Positions 43,970 to 52,658 of a stretch of 64,000 nt of DNA are shown here, one piece after another. The notes beneath the pieces are model-generated. The model ran no database searches. It was not told the DNA's origin and worked only from the letters and a program-made list of their open reading frames with translations. Location of the stretch: assembly GCA_022782605.1 (NCBI GenBank), contig JALFMW010000392.1, forward strand, positions 101,328-165,327, read 5' to 3'. Source of the stretch: Clostridium sp. (GTDB lineage: Bacteria; Bacillota; Clostridia; Peptostreptococcales; Peptostreptococcaceae). The position numbers and the translations under genes were made by a program. The stretch's first letter is position 1. Each line of letters begins with the position of its first letter.

Positions 43970-44467
43970 TTATTCTAAAAATGTTATTGTAAATCCATCT
44001 TTGTCAAATACTAAAGCTCCCTCAATATCGTGTAGAAAAGATGGATCATCTATATACTCCTCACTTAATGAGCCATGTATTCTATCTTTAACAAAGAAAC
44101 TGAACTTAGGAATACTCCTTACTCTAGTAGCCATAGAGTAAGCCATACTACCTTCATATATGTGTAGTTGCATTTTATATTTGCCCACTTCATGAGGTTC
44201 GTCTAATATTTCAGTATCTATATTAAATACTATTTTATTATCTACGACTTCCATGCCTTCTACAAATATTTCTTTCCCACTTGGTTTTATTAAAGTAGCT
44301 CCTGCATATAGTTCTTCATCAGTATCTTCGTTTATTAAATTCCTTCCGTCTTTCATTAATGTAATAAGTATATTTATATTTTTATCTTGATAATATACTT
44401 TTATAGGATGGTCTAACCTTGAATAACCTTCTGTTAAATCAATAGTTAATTCTTCATCAAAAAACAT
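43970..44467 (-). CDS. BppU-N-like small baseplate protein
   Basis: The protein is 165 residues. Beta-rich with the run 'YYQDKNINILITLMKDGRN', 'IKPSGKEIFVEGMEVVDNK', 'EVGKYKMQLHIYEGSM', it follows the BppU_N order (input strand, 'V.DNKIVF', 'VGKY.MQL') at low similarity. It ends with an acidic tail (SEEYIDDPSFLHDIEGALVF). It lies next to a second such gene, 44488-44871. A baseplate adaptor role is inferred. Confidence 0.55.
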   Translation of the reverse strand: MFFDEELTIDLTEGYSRLDHPIKVYYQDKNINILITLMKDGRNLINEDTDEELYAGATLIKPSGKEIFVEGMEVVDNKIVFNIDTEILDEPHEVGKYKMQLHIYEGSMAYSMATRVRSIPKFSFFVKDRIHGSLSEEYIDDPSFLHDIEGALVFDKDGFTITFLE

Positions 44468-44487
44468 AATACCACCACCTATCTATT

Positions 44488-44871
44488 TTAAATTATTCCA
44501 ATAGGTTCTTTAATAGTGTACTGAACTTCTGGAATATGGAATATACAATCGTCGTCATCATAACATACCAATTGAAATAAGTATGTTCCCACTTCTTGAG
44601 TGTGTTCTGGTAATAATTTGAATATTGCTTTATTTCCTTCTATTTCAGTACTTTCAACTTTTAAAACTCCATTTGGATTTTGCAATAATAATTTTACATC
44701 TCTTAGAAACTGCATTGGCATTACTTCATCTACTTCTACACCTTCTATTGTATTTATGATAGTGTTCATTAGAGTAATCTCTAAAAATACACTATCACCT
44801 TTATGCAATAATAACTTAGGGCTTACAGTAGCTTTATACCCATTTACAGTTAACTCTGTTTTTATAACCAT
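44488..44871 (-). CDS. Stand-alone BppU-N-like domain
   Basis: The 127-residue protein is just one domain: VIKTELTVNGYKATVSPKLL, HKGDSVFLEITLMNTIIN, EGNKAIFKLLPEHTQEVGTY, IHFxxPEVQYTIKEPIGII type ending. The same closing motif (EPIGxx) ends the N-domains of the larger adaptors. It probably fills an extra position in the baseplate. AAAGGGATGAT supports the start. Confidence 0.6.
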   Translation of the reverse strand: MVIKTELTVNGYKATVSPKLLLHKGDSVFLEITLMNTIINTIEGVEVDEVMPMQFLRDVKLLLQNPNGVLKVESTEIEGNKAIFKLLPEHTQEVGTYLFQLVCYDDDDCIFHIPEVQYTIKEPIGII

Positions 44872-44893
44872 AAAATCATCCCTTTTAATTTAA

Positions 44894-45925
44894 TTATTCA
44901 GCATATCCGAATTTTTCCCCTGTTGACAAATCTCTTACAGCACAGTATCCTTGTTGACCATTACTTCTAGTATATTGAATCCAATTATATCCATCTCTAT
45001 TTCTGTATACATGGTGATATTTTACATATTCACCTGCATAATAGCAAAGACCTGTATCTCCACCATTTATAGTAGGAGCTGTTCTTATTCTAACTGTGGT
45101 ATTGAAATAAAATATACCATCTTCGTCATAATCAGATCCTGTATTTTGAGGAACGTTAGAATATCTTAAAGTTCCATTCTTATCGAACACGCAATATCCA
45201 GTAGGGCAATTAGCTTTAGCACCCTCTAAAGTTCCACTTGCAAATATTTGTGAACTAGCACTATTATCTGGTTTTCTTACTCTAAATGGAGCGTCTGAAT
45301 TTGTAGTTGTATTTGAACTAGGAGGAGTGGTTACTGGAGCTGAAGGTGCTGGAGCATTTACAGAAATATTTAATATTCCTTCAACTATAGCTTTAGCAAC
45401 TTTATCAGCTCCTAAACTATCATATAATTGTTTATCAGCAACGGAGTCACAGAAGCAAGTTTCTATTAATATAGCATGAGCATTTGTATTTGTTAACACA
45501 TAAAACTCTTCTGTTTTAACTCCTCTATTTATAAATCCTAATGAAACCATTTTTTGTTGAACTCTGCTAGCATATCCTAAATTAGTATTATAAGAACTAT
45601 CTGAACCGTAATAACTTCTAGGAGCTAGGTAAGTTTCAACACCTCTACCCCCACCTGCATTAAAGTGAATTGCTATATATAAATCCACACCATTAGCATT
45701 AGCTTTGGATGTTCTAGCTCCTAAAGAACCATACATGTTAGAAAATTGATTACCATTATCTACAGTAACATCTACTACTTCTTGTCCATTCTGTCTAAGT
45801 AAGTTTATAATTTTATCACCTAAAACTCTATCGTATTCACTTTCTAAAAAACCTCCAACACTTCTACCATCAGCAGAAGTATCAAATCCACACAAACAAT
45901 GTCCTTTATCAATTGCTATTTTCAT
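44894..45925 (-). CDS. Endolysin: N-acetylmuramoyl-L-alanine amidase with SH3
   Basis: The protein is 343 residues. Residues 1-190 are an Amidase_3 domain: IDKGHC (His9), a Glu near 28-30, YIAIHFNAG (His87) and ILIETCFCD (Glu155) are the zinc ligands and catalytic Glu. A Pro/Ser/Thr linker (APAPSAPVTTPPSSNTTT) leads to a short repeat (IFASGTLEGAKANCPTGYCV). An SH3-like cell wall binding domain closes it (YFNTTVRIRTAPTINGGD and NWIQYTRSNGQQGYC). It cleaves the amide bond between MurNAc and L-Ala. AAAGGAGAGAT supports the start. It sits in the tail operon just after a spike gene. Confidence 0.9.
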   Translation of the reverse strand: MKIAIDKGHCLCGFDTSADGRSVGGFLESEYDRVLGDKIINLLRQNGQEVVDVTVDNGNQFSNMYGSLGARTSKANANGVDLYIAIHFNAGGGRGVETYLAPRSYYGSDSSYNTNLGYASRVQQKMVSLGFINRGVKTEEFYVLTNTNAHAILIETCFCDSVADKQLYDSLGADKVAKAIVEGILNISVNAPAPSAPVTTPPSSNTTTNSDAPFRVRKPDNSASSQIFASGTLEGAKANCPTGYCVFDKNGTLRYSNVPQNTGSDYDEDGIFYFNTTVRIRTAPTINGGDTGLCYYAGEYVKYHHVYRNRDGYNWIQYTRSNGQQGYCAVRDLSTGEKFGYAE

Positions 45926-45956
45926 ATTAAATATCTCTCCTTTTATAAATTATTTT

Positions 45957-48116
45957 TTATATATCATGATTGTTATTATTAATATATGAAGGGTTGTTAA
46001 TTTCTACTACTTTAGCTATATTATCATGCACATAAGTTGAGGTTGTTCCACCAAATACTGCTATATTATAACATACATTATTTGCACAACTGATTCTCCA
46101 TACGGGATAAGAACCATTATCACCTATACCTATAGCAAAATTTCTGTTAGTTGCATTGCTCTTACCACAATCTGCTATGACGTTATTCATAATAACAGCT
46201 TGTGTACCTCCGTAAGCAAATATGCCTATTTTACCACAACCCCTTACGAAATTATTATTACACTCTACAAAATTAGCAGTAAATGTTATCCCATGAGTAT
46301 TAGCATTATTAACGTGATTATTATTTATAAACAATCCATTAATACAATTCCTAACAGATGGATTAGTTGCTTCAAATCTACAAAATCTACCCTCTGTATT
46401 AACTCCCATTTCTACTCCATGAAATGTTCCACCTTGGACTAAATCAACGTCATTTTGTTCAACATACCAATTGTATAAGTGTTGTCCACTACCTTCTTTA
46501 AGTTCAACAAAAGTTCTACATCCTTCTGTTTTATTGTATCTAATATAGACATTGTTAACATCACCCATAAATACTGCATAATCAGCATGAACTACATAAT
46601 TATTTTCAAAATATATGTTATTCTGACGTAGTGAACTAGTAAAAGCGTGATTTCCAAGACAAGCTCCTACAATCTCCGTAAACTCACAGTGTCTTACATA
46701 TATATGGTTACACGAAGTATTGTCATAATTACAATTCCAAGGGTATTGATCTGAACTTCCACAATAATCTATCTGAATAACTTCTGTAGGGTTGCCCCCA
46801 CTTGTCAGTCCATAGTTTAAGAACTTACAATGGTCTGCATAACAATAACTACAGCCATTAAATTCTATGTTGTGCCAAGTGTTAAAATTCTTAAAAGTAC
46901 AATTTATGACTTTACAATCCGTAGCATGTGCAAACGCCACTGGTGTTATCGTATTTACTGTATTAACTCCATCAAAAGTTATTCCCTCTATGGTTATATG
47001 ACTTGCTCCTTCATACCCCTCTTCTGTCCCATCCAATTCATTTCTGAATATATTATTTACTGAACTATTATTACATTTAAAAATAACTTCACCATCACCT
47101 AAAGGGGCAATGTGTGTATAAGGGCATAGTTCAAAGCTTCTACTAGGTGTATAAATACCTGCTTTTATTAATATAGTACTCGCATATCCTGTTCTACCCA
47201 CATTAGCCACTGCTGTTCGTAATTCAGCTATAGTTCCAACAACAACTGTATACTTTTGTAAGTTAGTTAAAGTAGTATTTATAGTAGATAAGTCTGAACT
47301 ACCTATGGCAGTATTTAAATCTGATAATGATTGATTAGCCTTTGTTGTTGTATCTTTTAAATTATTATTTAAAGTATTTCCAGTTCTTATAGTGTTATTT
47401 AAAGTTGTATTTGTTGTATTGGCGTTATCAATAGTACTATTTAAAGTTCCTTCTATGGTTTTAGCACTATTTATAGTAGAAGTAAGAGTTGAATTTTTGC
47501 TATCCACAGTTGATAAATTATTTACCAAAGTTGTATTTTTTGTGGTAGCTGTTTGTATATTTGCTTCTAAAGTTACATTTAAACTATCTCCTCTATCTAT
47601 AGTTGATTTTAGATTTGAATAGCAAGTATTACCTATCGCAACCTGTTCTTGTAATTGTGCAACTAAAGTATCTCCTTGTCCTATATTTTCAAGATAATCT
47701 AAGCCTTTTCTTCCAGCATCTATAATGTCTTGTAATGTTTTAACAATATCATTTTCACGATAAGCTGTTTCATCAAAAATTCTGGTAGTGCTTATCAACT
47801 CATACCCTTGACTATAATAATTAAATAAAACAACTTTTCCTGCTTCTGTACTATTAAAATATACTTTTCCTAATTGATAATCTACATAAAAACAACCTTC
47901 CTGCAAAGCAGAAAGGCTATTAACTTCGGTATATACGTCTCCTGTATCTTTATTAATACAAGTAACTCTATTAAATTCTTCTGGAATACCTTCTAGTGTT
48001 ACCACATAATTTATACTAGAAACTTGCGATTGTTCTCTATTTACTTTTATAGATATTACATTTCCATCTGAATCTGTATAGAATTTAGTTAAAATTCCTT
48101 TATTTACTGTTGCCAT
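45957..48116 (-). CDS. Beta-helix tail spike
   Basis: The protein is 719 residues. The N-terminus (MATVNKGILTKFYTDSDGN) carries a BppU-like beta domain to about 115. Residues 130-280 are Asn/Thr-rich short repeats (TLVNNLSTVDSKNSTLTS) like a shaft. The last 420 residues are a pectate-lyase-type right-handed beta-helix (ILIKAGIYTPSRSFEL, ELDGTEEGYEGASHITIEG, VINCTFKNFNTWHNIEFN). The same block ends the 2549-aa fibre. It probably recognises or degrades a surface polysaccharide. It lies between Tal and endolysin. Confidence 0.75.
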   Translation of the reverse strand: MATVNKGILTKFYTDSDGNVISIKVNREQSQVSSINYVVTLEGIPEEFNRVTCINKDTGDVYTEVNSLSALQEGCFYVDYQLGKVYFNSTEAGKVVLFNYYSQGYELISTTRIFDETAYRENDIVKTLQDIIDAGRKGLDYLENIGQGDTLVAQLQEQVAIGNTCYSNLKSTIDRGDSLNVTLEANIQTATTKNTTLVNNLSTVDSKNSTLTSTINSAKTIEGTLNSTIDNANTTNTTLNNTIRTGNTLNNNLKDTTTKANQSLSDLNTAIGSSDLSTINTTLTNLQKYTVVVGTIAELRTAVANVGRTGYASTILIKAGIYTPSRSFELCPYTHIAPLGDGEVIFKCNNSSVNNIFRNELDGTEEGYEGASHITIEGITFDGVNTVNTITPVAFAHATDCKVINCTFKNFNTWHNIEFNGCSYCYADHCKFLNYGLTSGGNPTEVIQIDYCGSSDQYPWNCNYDNTSCNHIYVRHCEFTEIVGACLGNHAFTSSLRQNNIYFENNYVVHADYAVFMGDVNNVYIRYNKTEGCRTFVELKEGSGQHLYNWYVEQNDVDLVQGGTFHGVEMGVNTEGRFCRFEATNPSVRNCINGLFINNNHVNNANTHGITFTANFVECNNNFVRGCGKIGIFAYGGTQAVIMNNVIADCGKSNATNRNFAIGIGDNGSYPVWRISCANNVCYNIAVFGGTTSTYVHDNIAKVVEINNPSYINNNNHDI

Positions 48117-48221
48117 AAGAATCTCCCTTCTTTTAAATTTCTTTTGTTTTATCGTTTATAAGTTTTTTATATATTTTTTATCAAAAGTTTTATATTTTTT
48201 ATTTGTTTATTAATATCAAAA

Positions 48222-51200
48222 TTATTCAAATGAATTAAAAGACTTGACAAAAAAGCTAACATGAAACACACCTTTAGTTGAAGAGGTCAATTGTATTGTA
48301 TTTGGAGTTGTAACTCCCTTACTTATATAATTTTTAATATCTATTGTTTCATTATTTTGAATATAATCTTTTACCCATCTTCCATTTATTATTAATGATA
48401 CACTTGAAGGATAATTCTCATTTCCACCAAGGTCAATAATTCCATATTCAATGTTATGTGTGTGAACTGTACTAAAACTTAGATCTATGGTGTGACTATG
48501 AGGAGGTATTTCTACATAATGTGAGTGGGAAGGTATTTGTACATAATGTGAGTGAGAAGGTATTTGTACATTATGACTATGTGCAGGGACGTTAATAGAT
48601 ATGGTAACGTCATGTGTATGATTAAAAGCTGATTTACCTATACTATGATAATGGTGTCCACCATTTACATTAGTTTCATTATTTGTTATTGGGTCTGATT
48701 GAACATGTTGCCAGTAGGTAGAATTTTGTCCACTAGTTACTGAATAGGAACTACTATACCCTCCACCATTAGAACTTGTTCCAGCATACCCTCCACCACC
48801 AGCACTTGTTCCAGCATATCCTCCACCACTAGCACTTGTGGTAGAACCACCACCTCCAGTAACAGAAGTTCCAGCATGTTGATTAACTGTACCACCTGCA
48901 CTTAAAGATTTAGAATATACTCTGTATGGTTTAAATACAATATGCATATAAACATTTTTATAATCTATTACACTAGAATCTGACCAAAAGTAAAAATTGG
49001 CTCTATTATATGGGTCTACATGGTCTCTATCAGACCATTGATATGTTTGAATTATTCCTTCTTCACTCAAATTCAAACCTTGCCCACTTCGATTATATAA
49101 TCTTAATCTAGCTTTTCTTTGTCCATTTACTAACTCTGTACCTAAGAATACTCTTTCTTTTTGTCCACTATCTGTTATTCTCAATCCAAACCCTTGAGAA
49201 CCATTATTCATATCTCCTATATAAAATTCACCATTTTCTGAAGTTACATATAATTTATGACCCAAAATTACCTGCCCTATTAACTGATTTGCAATGATAC
49301 CATCAGCCGTAATAGCTAATTTAGCATCTAGCCAACCTGTATTTGTTATTGCAATAATAGAACTTCCAACAAAAACAGCATTATTTTTATCTTGTGCATC
49401 TGTAACATATATATTTCCACTTGTCATATCAAGAATACTATGCTGTGTTCTACCTTTGATACCTGTAGCTACATTGTCTAAATAAGTTGTTTGCATTTTC
49501 TTAACAAAATCATTAACATCGGCACTTTCTTGCCATATATCTTTCATATTTTCCATAGTATATTCTGCTTCTGTCAATACTGTTGATATATCATTTAATT
49601 TGCTATAACTGTCCACTCTCTCTAATGTATTAGATAATTCAATATTTTTAATAGTATCTTCTTTAGGGCTGTACTTTACCCCAACAATTCTTTGTGGTTC
49701 TTCAAAATCTATCACGGTGAAGAAGTTACCTACTTTAATTATTTCATTCCATGACATATCTTTTGGAACTACCATTCTCTCTTTTAAACCATTTATATTT
49801 AAATCTAATTGTAGTTGTACGCCATTCCAATTATTTAATTGCTCTAAAGCATAGTCATATAAATCTTGAGCGACTAAAAAGCTTTCATCTTTTAATTCTT
49901 TTTCTATAGTATTTAGTTGTAATTCAGTTAATAATTCTTCATTAAAAATTTGTCCGTTTTCGTCGTAACAAGTTTCTAAACTAACTTTCTTTAAATAAGT
50001 GTCTATTTCTCTATCTAAACTTTCTATATAGTCTTTTTGTTCAGAAATCATATATATTAGTTGAGTTATTTCTTTCTCAAAGTCTGCTTTATATTTTCCA
50101 TATTCAGCTACTTTATTTTTATTATCTTCTTTTATATATACTGCTAGAACATTACTAACATCAGAATATTGAATTTCTTTTTCATGTAATTCTGTTTCTA
50201 GCCTTATACGACGTTTTACGGCTGTATTTCTATTTGTTCTTAATTCAGCTAGATTATTTTCGCTTGTAGAAACAACTTGTCTATAACGCCTTAAAGCTTC
50301 ACAACATTCTTCTGTTAACAATCCATTATTCTCAAAATAACTAAAATCATAAATATAGTCTGTTCCCGTAGGGTTGACATCCGATATCTTACATTTTTCG
50401 CTTGATACCCATAATTTACTAACCACATTATCATAATCTGGTTGAATTTGCATTTCTTCTAAATAATTTTGATAAGTTAATTTTATTCCTGTATTCTTAC
50501 CAACTTCTTCTGTAGCATAACAATACAACTCTCTATTATATGTATCAAAATCAAAAATTACATCATATGCACTTTCAACATTCTCCCTAAGAAACTTTAA
50601 CCATTTTTGTGTTCCCTTTTCAAAACTTCTATACTTAGTAGCATATTGTGGCTCTTGTAGTCCATTAGTATACCTAACATATATATTCCCTATTTCCATT
50701 TTCAAATCTTCATAACAAGCTACTTCAACTTCTTTATGAATGGTATTACCATCTTCTAATCTAAATTCATACTTAAAACAATTTCTATATTCTTCAGTAG
50801 ACATATATGTTATTCTTATGTGGGTAATATTATCATAAGAACTAAAAACATTTTCATGCATTATTTTTACATCAGATAATTCTAATTCACCATTAATTGT
50901 TGAATAAAAGTTTACTCCAGTAAAAAATACGCTTACATTAATTATATCTTCTACATTTTTTACCTTAGTTTCTCCTTCTCTTACGGTAGGAATACCGTCT
51001 TTGTCATTTAATAAATAATTGTTTTTATCTAATAGAGCATAACCATTTTTATCTAATAAATTAGATTGTAATTTTACTTCACCAGCTAGTAGCATATTAA
51101 CATTAGTATCTAAAATTACTACTGGTCTGCTCATTCTATTTATAGTTATGTTTTCTCCTATTTTATCTTCATGGATAACGTCAACTATTCCAAATTGCTT

Positions 51201-51722
51201 TTTAGCGTCTTCACTAACGTATTTAACTTTCCATAATGGATTATCTTTTTCAAAATAGTTTAAAATACCATCAGTTACATCTGTTTTAGCATTTTCTTCT
51301 TTATATAATTGAACCGTACAATTGTCCAAAACACAATCCACTTCTTCTAAAGTTTTATCATAAGAATAAGCTTCAACCTCTATTACCCTTTGACCTCTAA
51401 GTCCATTATTAGAGCCATAATAACTATCTGTTTTTTTCATATCTGTAATTATAAAAGTTTCTATAAATTCTTCTTTATATAAAACATTAATTCTTTGCCC
51501 TTTACCTAAAAACTTAGTAGCAATCTTATTAACTTCTTTTTTCCCAGTTTTGTTTGTTATGTAGTATGGTATTTGAATAGTTAATTTAGTTGCTTCTCTA
51601 AATTTATCATACCTTTCTTCTATATAATCTTTAGGAATTATAGCAGATTGAGTTTTTATATTTTTCATTAGTATATATTTATATTCTTTATTTTCATTAT
51701 ATATATTTTGTTGCCTAAACAA
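48222..51722 (-). CDS. Tail-associated (Tal-like) tip protein with Gly- and His-rich end
   Basis: The protein is 1166 residues. A TTG start at 51722 has GGGGAG about ten bases upstream; the next Met (51668) has no ribosome site. Residues 1-400 are Tal/gp18-like (ILMKNIKTQSAIIPKDYIEE, YRELYCYA-type strands). A coiled coil is at about 485-650. The end has repeats GGYAGTSAGGGGYAGTS, then a His box with repeated 'PSHSHYVQI' units, FNHTHDV and VHTHNIEYG. Such HxH clusters in long tail fibres bind iron. No peptidase motif is seen, so it is the tip hub rather than a proven lysin. It follows Dit, as in siphoviruses. Confidence 0.75.
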   Translation of the reverse strand: MFRQQNIYNENKEYKYILMKNIKTQSAIIPKDYIEERYDKFREATKLTIQIPYYITNKTGKKEVNKIATKFLGKGQRINVLYKEEFIETFIITDMKKTDSYYGSNNGLRGQRVIEVEAYSYDKTLEEVDCVLDNCTVQLYKEENAKTDVTDGILNYFEKDNPLWKVKYVSEDAKKQFGIVDVIHEDKIGENITINRMSRPVVILDTNVNMLLAGEVKLQSNLLDKNGYALLDKNNYLLNDKDGIPTVREGETKVKNVEDIINVSVFFTGVNFYSTINGELELSDVKIMHENVFSSYDNITHIRITYMSTEEYRNCFKYEFRLEDGNTIHKEVEVACYEDLKMEIGNIYVRYTNGLQEPQYATKYRSFEKGTQKWLKFLRENVESAYDVIFDFDTYNRELYCYATEEVGKNTGIKLTYQNYLEEMQIQPDYDNVVSKLWVSSEKCKISDVNPTGTDYIYDFSYFENNGLLTEECCEALRRYRQVVSTSENNLAELRTNRNTAVKRRIRLETELHEKEIQYSDVSNVLAVYIKEDNKNKVAEYGKYKADFEKEITQLIYMISEQKDYIESLDREIDTYLKKVSLETCYDENGQIFNEELLTELQLNTIEKELKDESFLVAQDLYDYALEQLNNWNGVQLQLDLNINGLKERMVVPKDMSWNEIIKVGNFFTVIDFEEPQRIVGVKYSPKEDTIKNIELSNTLERVDSYSKLNDISTVLTEAEYTMENMKDIWQESADVNDFVKKMQTTYLDNVATGIKGRTQHSILDMTSGNIYVTDAQDKNNAVFVGSSIIAITNTGWLDAKLAITADGIIANQLIGQVILGHKLYVTSENGEFYIGDMNNGSQGFGLRITDSGQKERVFLGTELVNGQRKARLRLYNRSGQGLNLSEEGIIQTYQWSDRDHVDPYNRANFYFWSDSSVIDYKNVYMHIVFKPYRVYSKSLSAGGTVNQHAGTSVTGGGGSTTSASGGGYAGTSAGGGGYAGTSSNGGGYSSSYSVTSGQNSTYWQHVQSDPITNNETNVNGGHHYHSIGKSAFNHTHDVTISINVPAHSHNVQIPSHSHYVQIPSHSHYVEIPPHSHTIDLSFSTVHTHNIEYGIIDLGGNENYPSSVSLIINGRWVKDYIQNNETIDIKNYISKGVTTPNTIQLTSSTKGVFHVSFFVKSFNSFE

Positions 51723-51742
51723 CTAAATCAACTCCCCTTTCA

Positions 51743-52555
51743 TTAAAATAATGATAATTCATTTTGAAAAACAATTTCTATATCACATTGTCCATCTGAA
51801 GATAATTGGATATTATTTATACCATATACAAGTTTTAAATTATTTAAATTCCATTTTTCAAAATAATCTATATTGGTGCTTTTATTTTTATCTTCTAATT
51901 GATTTATATTATCACCATAAAAATAAATGTAGGCATTCTTTGGGATATCTGTTAATTCAAAAATAGAACTATCATTAGCATTTGTTATAGTTATATGGTT
52001 ACACCTGCTTTGAGTTCTTATTACTATATCTGGATATAGAAATTCTGAACTATTACTTCTATTTGATATTTGTATAGAATTAGTTCCATTTGAAACACCA
52101 ATAGTATCCATTAATTTTATGGAGTAAACGTGAGGACTTACCATTTTAAAAGTGCAACTTAAGTAACATATAGTGGCTGTTTTCCATACTCTCTTTATAC
52201 TTTGAAAATATCCATAATAAAGATAATCACCTATTCTTACTTCTTTAGCATTTTTATCTCCACCATATAAAACTCTAGCAACCTCTCTAAGAAAGTTGTC
52301 ATTAATCTTTTTGGGTTCTCCCAACTCATCAAAAGGCATTAGTTTTAAAGGGATTTCAGCAGTATCTCTTTTTATTTCTTTTATCAAAGGAATATCATTT
52401 AAACCATCTTCTGTACCAATTGATAAATTAATGATATCTCCCTCTCCCCAACTTGAATCCTTATCTATTGTAACAAATCTTAATCCATATTTTGATGTTA
52501 TATCTATTCGATTTACAATTATATTTTGATGATATGATCTATCAAAATTTGCCAT
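51743..52555 (-). CDS. Distal tail protein (Dit-like)
   Basis: The protein is 270 residues. Its N-terminal half (VNRIDITSKYGLRFVTIDKD, then IPLKLMPFDELGEPKKIND, REVARVLYGGDKNAKEVRIG) fits the Dit belt domain of Gram-positive siphoviruses. The C-terminal half has GNxxSS..LYPDIVIRTQSRC, a galectin-like insertion as in Dit. Position between the tape measure and Tal is the diagnostic one. Dit forms the hexameric ring that joins tail tube and tip. AAGGTGAG supports the start. The identity is more from position than from a single motif. Confidence 0.7.
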   Translation of the reverse strand: MANFDRSYHQNIIVNRIDITSKYGLRFVTIDKDSSWGEGDIINLSIGTEDGLNDIPLIKEIKRDTAEIPLKLMPFDELGEPKKINDNFLREVARVLYGGDKNAKEVRIGDYLYYGYFQSIKRVWKTATICYLSCTFKMVSPHVYSIKLMDTIGVSNGTNSIQISNRSNSSEFLYPDIVIRTQSRCNHITITNANDSSIFELTDIPKNAYIYFYGDNINQLEDKNKSTNIDYFEKWNLNNLKLVYGINNIQLSSDGQCDIEIVFQNELSLF

Positions 52556-52614
52556 TTTCTCACCTTCTTCTAATTTTAATTATACTATGTTTTAATTATT
52601 TTAATAATATGTAC

Positions 52615-52658
52615 AAGGGAAGTATTTTATTACTTCAAGGGAAGTATTTTATTACTTC
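52615..52658 (-). repeat. Two 22-bp direct repeats forming tandem hairpins after TMP
   Basis: Copies at 52615-52636 and 52637-52658 are identical (plus-strand AAGGGAAGTATTTTATTACT and TC). Each can fold: GGGAAGTA with TACTTCCC. The first arm overlaps the TAA of the tape measure gene. No U-run follows, so it looks like a stability or processing element. Confidence 0.7.

Noticed and set aside
48222..51722. Tal-like protein as an active peptidase
   Set aside because: No peptidase motif such as paired His/Asp or Cys/His boxes could be found by eye.
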